Assembly (NCBI GenBank): GCA_964534515.1
Contig: CAZHPW010000038.1
Coordinates: 1 to 20,540, forward strand
DNA: 20,540 nt
Direction of reading: 5' to 3'
Source: UBA6115 sp964534515
GTDB lineage: Bacteria > Bacillota > Clostridia > Christensenellales > Aristaeellaceae
The notes below the pieces were generated by a model, which was not told the DNA's origin, did no database searches, and worked only from the letters and a program-made list of their open reading frames with translations. Below are positions 16,411 through 20,540 of the stretch, one piece after another. How positions within the stretch are numbered: position 1 is the first letter of the stretch; the number at the start of each line of letters is the position of its first letter. Both the position numbers and the translations under genes were made by a program.

Positions 16411-16625
16411 TTTGCTGTCTCCGGTCTGGAATCAAGGAAACAAGAACATAGCAGGCAGTTGTCCTTCAAACGAATCACCCGCGCAGTTCTTGGTTTATCT
16501 TCCTTTTTCATTTTTTCGGGCATGGCGTATTCTATCCTGGGTTCTACCCCACGTTCCTTCAGAATGGCCAATGCCTCATCAAGCGGTCTCCCTGCCAGGT
16601 CAGGCAATGTATCGCTGTGGTCCAT
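16407..16625 (-). CDS. Small PASTA-domain-like protein (72 aa) between frr and uppS
   Basis: I do not recognise a named gene. The protein has no signal peptide or membrane segment. Residues 7-36 resemble a PASTA repeat: LPDLAGRPLDEALAILKERG, then a strand ending in MPEK. Residues 48-63 (ARVIRLKDNCLLCSCF) fit the last strands of that fold. PASTA domains normally sit outside the cell on PrkC kinases and penicillin-binding proteins, so a lone, apparently cytosolic one is unusual. Strong evidence that it is a real gene is its position: its ATG overlaps the frr stop (TGATG) and its own stop overlaps the uppS start (ATGA). Three cysteines (57, 60, 62) cluster near the C terminus. Its function is unknown. 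Confidence 0.8.
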   Translation of the reverse strand: MDHSDTLPDLAGRPLDEALAILKERGVEPRIEYAMPEKMKKEDKPRTARVIRLKDNCLLCSCFLDSRPETAK

Positions 16626-17182
16626 CAGACCGCCATGATTTCCTTTTCTTTCTCTTTTCCGGCGTCGTCCAGGTCCTTGATGGCGGCGTCGGTCACCTTC
16701 TGCATCTCCGCTTCCGCGTTGCGCAGGTCATCCTCGGTGATTTCAGAGTTCTTCTGCATCTTCTTGATCTGGTCAATGGCATCCCGGCGGATGGAGCGGA
16801 TGGCAACCTTGGATTCCTCCGCGGTCTTCCAAACCAGTTTGGTTAATTCCTTGCGGCGTTCCTCGTTTAGCTCCGGAACCACCAGGCGGATGACTTTGCC
16901 GTCATTGGCGGGGTTCATGCCCAGGTCGCTCTTCTGGATGGCTTTTTCCACCAGCGGAATGGCCTTCTGGTCCCATACCGAGATGGTCAGCATGCGGGGT
17001 TCCGGCGACATGATGTTGGCCATCTGGGTCAGCGGCGTCTGCACACCATAATAATCGACCATCACGCGGTCCAAAAGCCTGGGGTTGGCCCTTCCGGCGC
17101 GGAGGGAAGCCATTTCCCGCTTAAATACTTCTCTGGTTTTCTCCATTTTTTCTTTGGCAGTGGCAATGACAGGTTGGTACAT
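16625..17182 (-). CDS. frr: Ribosome recycling factor
   Basis: RRF splits post-termination ribosomes together with EF-G. I chose the ATG at 17182, giving 185 aa, the usual family length, beginning MYQPVIATAKEKMEKT. A start 8 codons further upstream is possible but would place the Shine-Dalgarno GGAGG (17193-17197) inside the coding region. Typical signatures are FKREMASLRAGRANPRLLD, VDYYGVQTPL, and the C-terminal helix ITEDDLRNAEAEMQKVTDA. It is the first gene of the long operon, with a promoter at 17215-17243. In many Firmicutes frr follows rpsB-tsf-pyrH; here an LCP gene is upstream instead. Confidence 0.97.
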   Translation of the reverse strand: MYQPVIATAKEKMEKTREVFKREMASLRAGRANPRLLDRVMVDYYGVQTPLTQMANIMSPEPRMLTISVWDQKAIPLVEKAIQKSDLGMNPANDGKVIRLVVPELNEERRKELTKLVWKTAEESKVAIRSIRRDAIDQIKKMQKNSEITEDDLRNAEAEMQKVTDAAIKDLDDAGKEKEKEIMAV

Positions 17183-17214
17183 ATCAAGATGTCCTCCTTG
17201 TTTCAATTTCTCTT

Positions 17215-17243
17215 ATTGTACAGGCATTGTGGCTTTTTATCAA
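17215..17243 (-). promoter_or_regulatory. Sigma-A promoter of the frr-to-pgmB operon
   Basis: On the minus strand TTGATA (17243-17238) and TACAAT (17220-17215) are 17 bases apart, each matching five of six consensus bases. Initiation near 17208 gives a leader of about 26 bases with GGAGG before the frr ATG. The -35 box starts 4 bases after the LCP stop codon. No terminator hairpin is visible between the LCP gene and frr, so read-through from upstream may add to this promoter. Confidence 0.8.
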
Positions 17244-17246
17244 CCT

Positions 17247-18245
17247 TCAGGGGCTGGTGTCAGGAAGTGTTTCCGATACCAAAAATTCAGTGATGGCCTT
17301 TATATTCCGCTTGAGGTTGGGCACCAGAAAGGCCGCCTTGTTCTTCATCACGTTTTTGTAGCCGCCCTTGATGGGAATGGTGAGCGAATCAAAGCGGATG
17401 TCATCCAGACGATAGACCAGGGCGACCAGTTCAAAGGCGTCCATCAGGCTGACATCGGTCTTGACCTCACCGGCAAATTGGGTAATCAGTTCCCCCATTC
17501 TTTCCCCGCTGAGGGTCATGATTTGATGGAAAATAGCCTTGAGCGTATTCTGCTGCCGCTTTACGCGTTCAAAATCGCTGTCCATCTTGCGGATGCGTGC
17601 GTAGGACATCGCCTGATGCCCGGTTAAAAGCACATCCCCAAAGGTGAGCAGCAGGCCTTTGTTCTCAGGAACCTCATGCAGCTTGTTGTAGTAGGATAAA
17701 ATGGCGTTTAATGACTCAAATTCCTGCTCACTGACGGTGACCTGAATGCCGCCGATGGCATCAATCAATTTGGCCATCAGGCCAAAATCCACCGCCAGAA
17801 AGCCATCTACACGGACCTGGAACTCCTGGGTGATGGTTTTGACTAGAAGTTCCGGTCCGCCGTAGACATAGGCCGCGTTGAGGCGGTTGTGCCCCCGGCC
17901 AGGGATTTTGACATACAGGTCACGCATAAAGGAAATGAGCTTGACGCTGTTTTGGCGCGTATTGAGGATGGCCAGCACCATGGTGTCGCTGCGCCCGGTG
18001 ATGCCCTGGCCGTCGGTGTCCACGCCCATTAACAGCAGGTGGTAGGTCCCTTCCAAACCGGTGATGGGCTCCTGATAATCTTCCGGCAGGACGGTGAACT
18101 CCCCCTCGTCCTCAAGGCTCATCTCATACAGGAGGTCGGTAAGTTCCTCCTGGGTAAGGGTTTCGTTCTCCATGAAGCTGTTAAAAGGCAAAGCCAGGCA
18201 GGATAAAACAAGAATTAAGAGCAAAACCCTATTGAAGCGGCTCAT
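17247..18245 (-). CDS. LytR-CpsA-Psr (LCP) family cell wall ligase
   Basis: LCP proteins move undecaprenyl-phosphate-linked polymers such as teichoic acids or capsule onto peptidoglycan, outside the membrane. The 332-aa protein has one N-terminal membrane anchor (about residues 6-24) and an extracellular LCP domain from about residue 66. The conserved charged residues are present: D76 in LLMGVDTD, R85 and D87 in TGRSDTM, R108 and D109 in SFMRDLYV, R121 in NRLNAAYVYGG, and the late motif ARIRKMDSDFERVKRQQN. The start overlaps the preceding CDF stop by ATGA, and GGAG lies 8 bases upstream. It is probably the last gene of the Rnf-CDF-LCP run. The polymer it attaches cannot be inferred. Confidence 0.92.
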   Translation of the reverse strand: MSRFNRVLLLILVLSCLALPFNSFMENETLTQEELTDLLYEMSLEDEGEFTVLPEDYQEPITGLEGTYHLLLMGVDTDGQGITGRSDTMVLAILNTRQNSVKLISFMRDLYVKIPGRGHNRLNAAYVYGGPELLVKTITQEFQVRVDGFLAVDFGLMAKLIDAIGGIQVTVSEQEFESLNAILSYYNKLHEVPENKGLLLTFGDVLLTGHQAMSYARIRKMDSDFERVKRQQNTLKAIFHQIMTLSGERMGELITQFAGEVKTDVSLMDAFELVALVYRLDDIRFDSLTIPIKGGYKNVMKNKAAFLVPNLKRNIKAITEFLVSETLPDTSP

Positions 18246-19396
18246 GCTTCATTCTCCATGGAACCAACAAAGTAATCCCGGTCCAGTTGAATATGGCATT
18301 CATGCCGGGGATCCAGGGTTCGCGCGTAATCTGACACCTGTTTAATCAATTCCTTGTTGTGATAATCCAGGGGAACCACCACATCAAAAACCAGCTTGAT
18401 GACCCGTTTGCCGGGCACGATGCGAAAGTCATGCAGGCTCAAGTCCGGGTTCAGGTTTTGCAGGTAATCTTCAATTTTGGTTTTGACCTCATACCCCGGC
18501 GCGTCAGGCGGCAGGGTCGGGTCCATGTGGATGGTGATGGGCATTTGGAACTTGGTTGTTATCTCCTGCTCCAATTGGTCAATGACCTCATGGATTTCGG
18601 TCAGTTTCTCATCCGCGCTGACCTCCGCGTGCAGGGACGCCATGGAGCGCCCCGGGCCATAATCATGCAGCATGAAGTCATGCACGCCGGTGATTTGGGG
18701 GTATTTTTTAACAATCTCCAGGATGTCCTTGCCCAGTTGCACATTGGGCTTGCCGCCGATGATGGAGGTGGCAGTCTCCCGGACCAGTTGAAAGCCGCCA
18801 TACAGGATGAACAGGGACACCAGGATGCCCACCCAGCCATCCAGCTGGACGCCAAAGAAATGCGACACAAATAGGCCCAAAAGCACCGTGCTGGTGGCCA
18901 CAACGTCGTTCAAACTGTCCTGGGCCGCGGCCATGAGGCTGGGAATGCCGTATGTCTCTCCCCTGCGCCTGTAAAAGCGCCACAGGAAGATTTTGGCCGG
19001 AATGCTCAGCGCGGTCAGTCCCGCAACCCACCAGGAAAACAAGGGCTTGGAGCCCGCGACGATGGCGTTGATGCTAGACTTTAACAGGTCAATACCCACA
19101 TACATGATAATCAGGGAGATGAGCAAGGTACCGATGTACTCCACCCGGGCATGGCCAAAGGGGTGGTCGCTGTCCTCCGGTTTTTGCGCCATCTTGAGGC
19201 TGAAATAGGATATCAAGACCGAGCCGGTGTCCGTTAAGTTGTTGATACCATCCGCCAGAATGGAAACCGAGCCGGACAGGCTGCCCACCGCAACCTTGAT
19301 GGCGGCCAGGGCAGAATTAACCAAAAGCCCAATGAAAGACGCGCGTGAGCCTTCCCGCGCGCGTTCTTCCGTATGTATGGTGTTGTTTGTACTCAT
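18242..19396 (-). CDS. Cation diffusion facilitator transporter, predicted manganese type
   Basis: CDF transporters export divalent metals in exchange for protons. Residues about 18-215 carry the membrane domain, including HPFGHARVEYIG between helices 2 and 3. The four metal-site positions read N52 and D56 in helix 2 (GINNLTD) and D160 and D164 in helix 5 (QDSLND). Zinc CDFs usually have H/D-D-H-D, whereas the pneumococcal manganese exporter MntE has N-D-D-D, so manganese export is my prediction. At 384 aa it is longer than the roughly 300 aa of FieF. The C-terminal part seems to hold two similar domains, one starting VHDFMLHDYGPG and one LHDFRIVPGKR. GAGG lies only 2 bases before the ATG, an unusually short spacing. 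It follows rnfB by 12 bases and overlaps the LCP gene by ATGA. Confidence 0.9.
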   Translation of the reverse strand: MSTNNTIHTEERAREGSRASFIGLLVNSALAAIKVAVGSLSGSVSILADGINNLTDTGSVLISYFSLKMAQKPEDSDHPFGHARVEYIGTLLISLIIMYVGIDLLKSSINAIVAGSKPLFSWWVAGLTALSIPAKIFLWRFYRRRGETYGIPSLMAAAQDSLNDVVATSTVLLGLFVSHFFGVQLDGWVGILVSLFILYGGFQLVRETATSIIGGKPNVQLGKDILEIVKKYPQITGVHDFMLHDYGPGRSMASLHAEVSADEKLTEIHEVIDQLEQEITTKFQMPITIHMDPTLPPDAPGYEVKTKIEDYLQNLNPDLSLHDFRIVPGKRVIKLVFDVVVPLDYHNKELIKQVSDYARTLDPRHECHIQLDRDYFVGSMENEA

Positions 19397-19408
19397 AACC
19401 TCGTAAAA

Positions 19409-20203
19409 TCAGGCCAATTGTTCAATGCACTTGGTCGGGCACACTTTGACGCACTCGCCGCACAAGGTGCACTTGGCCGGGTCAATGAGGGCGATGTTGT
19501 TGTTGACATGAATGGCGTCAAACTGGCAGGCCTTCTCGCAGCGGCGGCAGGCAATGCACGCCTTGTCGCAGGACTCGCGCGCGTCACGGGGCGCCGCGGC
19601 GTTCTGGCAGCGCACGGTGACCCTGGCTGCCTTGGGCAGGATTTTGATGACCGAACGCGGGCATTCGGCCACGCACATGCCGCAGGAGGTGCACTTGTCC
19701 TCATCAATGTGGACAATGCCGTTTTCAATCTTCATCGCGTCAAAGGCGCACACGCGCACACAGTCGCCCAGACCTACGCAGCCCCACTGGCACTTGCTGG
19801 GGCCGCCGGCAATGCTCACCGCCGTGTGGCAGCTCTTGGGGCCGTTGTACTCAAACCGGGGCTTCACGACGCCGGTTTCGCCCTGGCAAAGCACCCTGGC
19901 GACGCTGGGATCAGTTTTCTCCGCGGTCTGGCCCATGATTTCAGCCAGCGCGTCCAAAGTCTTCTGGCCGCCGGGGGTGCACAGCGCGATGGAGGCCTCA
20001 CCTTTGACCACCGCATTGGCATAGCCGTCACAGCCGGGGTAGCCGCAGGCGCCGCAGTTGGCGCCGGCGACAGCGTCACGCACCAGGGTGAAGCGCTCAT
20101 CCACTGGCACCGCGAACTTCTTGTCGGCAAAGGTTAAAATCAAACCAAAGAGGACGCCCATGCCGCCCAACACAGCGGCCGCAATCAGAATCGCATTCGT
20201 CAT
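19409..20203 (-). CDS. rnfB: Rnf electron transport complex subunit B
   Basis: RnfB is the iron-sulfur subunit that passes electrons between ferredoxin and the membrane Rnf complex, which reduces NAD and pumps ions. The 264-aa protein has an N-terminal membrane helix (about 4-25), then the [4Fe-4S] domain C50-x2-C53-x4-C58-x16-C75 (NCGACGYPGCDGYA). Four ferredoxin-like cysteine clusters follow: C138/C142/C148/C152, C171/C174/C177/C181 (CTSCGMCVAECP), C212-C226 (CIACRRCEKAC) and C245/C248/C251/C255 (CTLCGECVKVCP). The Shine-Dalgarno TAAGGAGG includes the rnfA stop codon, so the two are coupled. An A-then-B order is the end of the usual rnfCDGEAB cluster. Confidence 0.96.
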   Translation of the reverse strand: MTNAILIAAAVLGGMGVLFGLILTFADKKFAVPVDERFTLVRDAVAGANCGACGYPGCDGYANAVVKGEASIALCTPGGQKTLDALAEIMGQTAEKTDPSVARVLCQGETGVVKPRFEYNGPKSCHTAVSIAGGPSKCQWGCVGLGDCVRVCAFDAMKIENGIVHIDEDKCTSCGMCVAECPRSVIKILPKAARVTVRCQNAAAPRDARESCDKACIACRRCEKACQFDAIHVNNNIALIDPAKCTLCGECVKVCPTKCIEQLA

Positions 20204-20215
20204 TTTTCGCCCTCC

Positions 20216-20540
20216 TTACATGCCGCCCAGGCCGGCAAAGCCCAGGAAAGCGACGGACATCAAGCCGGCAATGACCAGACTGATGGGGAAGCCCTTGAAG
20301 GACTTGGGGATGTTGGAGGATTCCAGGCGCTCACGGACGCCGGCCATCAGCACGATGGCGAGCAGGAAGCCCAGCGCGCCGAACACGCCGTTCAAAACAG
20401 ACCAGAGCATGTTGTACTGGTTGTCGATGTTTAAAAGGGTAACGCCCAGCACCGCGCAGTTGGTGGTGATGAGGGGCAGGTAGATGCCCAGGGAGTTGTA
20501 CAGAGCGGGCATGCCCTTTTTCATGAACATCTCAACAAAC
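20216..20540 (-). CDS. rnfA: Rnf electron transport complex subunit A (5' end cut by window edge)
   Basis: Only the C-terminal 107 codons are in the window; the frame stays open to the last base (FVEMFMKKG continues from the edge). RnfA is a six-helix membrane subunit of the Rnf complex. The signature ALYNSLGIYLPLITTNCAVL, found in RnfA and RnfE and related NqrD/E subunits, is present, and hydrophobic helices follow. The position directly before rnfB favours RnfA over RnfE. The internal methionines at the left end of this frame are not the real start. The remaining rnf genes should lie just beyond the right edge. Confidence 0.93.
   Translation of the reverse strand, partial: FVEMFMKKGMPALYNSLGIYLPLITTNCAVLGVTLLNIDNQYNMLWSVLNGVFGALGFLLAIVLMAGVRERLESSNIPKSFKGFPISLVIAGLMSVAFLGFAGLGGM

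Noticed and set aside
17183..17206. Upstream ATG for frr adding 8 residues
   Set aside because: The extension would encode the Shine-Dalgarno sequence itself, and the downstream start gives the standard 185-aa length.
19397..19408. Possible manganese riboswitch (yybP-ykoY type) before the CDF gene
   Set aside because: Only 12 bases separate rnfB from the CDF start, too little for a riboswitch.

Overview
The window looks like part of a chromosome (or metagenome-assembled scaffold) from an anaerobic, fermentative Firmicute of the class Clostridia. The main reasons are a PolC-type DNA polymerase III (1441 aa), an Rnf complex (rnfA, rnfB), acetate kinase, and two classic Clostridia gene strings: frr-uppS-cdsA-dxr-rseP-ispG-polC, and DUF512 protein-der-plsY. 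From about 1195 onward the DNA is GC-rich and almost completely coding, with genes overlapping by ATGA or separated by a few bases. The genus cannot be named from this sequence.

Layout. (1) 1-1184 is AT-rich with no convincing gene. It is joined to the rest only through a 10-N gap (1185-1194) and may not belong to the same genome. (2) 1211-2943 is a minus-strand ackA-rnhA pair with its own -10 element. (3) 3090-3314 holds a minus-strand tRNA-Ser(GGA) with terminator, and two back-to-back sigma-A promoters, one for the tRNA and one for the next operon. (4) 3315-6588 is a plus-strand operon: DUF512/PDZ radical-SAM-like protein, ribosome-assembly GTPase Der, and acyltransferase PlsY. (5) 6589-17182 is a long minus-strand operon read as frr, a small PASTA-like protein, uppS, cdsA, dxr, rseP, ispG, polC, pgmB, with a good promoter at 17215-17243. 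(6) 17247-20540 is a second minus-strand run read as rnfA (cut by the window edge), rnfB, a cation diffusion facilitator with a predicted Mn-type metal site, and a LytR-CpsA-Psr protein.

How the genes work together: the long operon joins ribosome recycling (frr), isoprenoid precursor synthesis by the MEP pathway (dxr, ispG), undecaprenyl diphosphate synthesis (uppS), CDP-diacylglycerol synthesis (cdsA), regulated membrane proteolysis (rseP) and replication (polC). PlsY in the opposite operon feeds the same phospholipid pathway as CdsA, and the LCP protein is a likely user of undecaprenyl-linked polymers. Rnf and AckA are the energy genes of a fermenter.

I found no CRISPR array, transposase, prophage gene or toxin-antitoxin pair. 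The items most worth following up are the 72-aa PASTA-like microprotein locked between frr and uppS, the CDF transporter with an N-D/D-D metal site and an apparently duplicated C-terminal domain downstream of Rnf, a His-to-Lys change in the PHP domain of PolC, and the repeats in the unassigned left segment.
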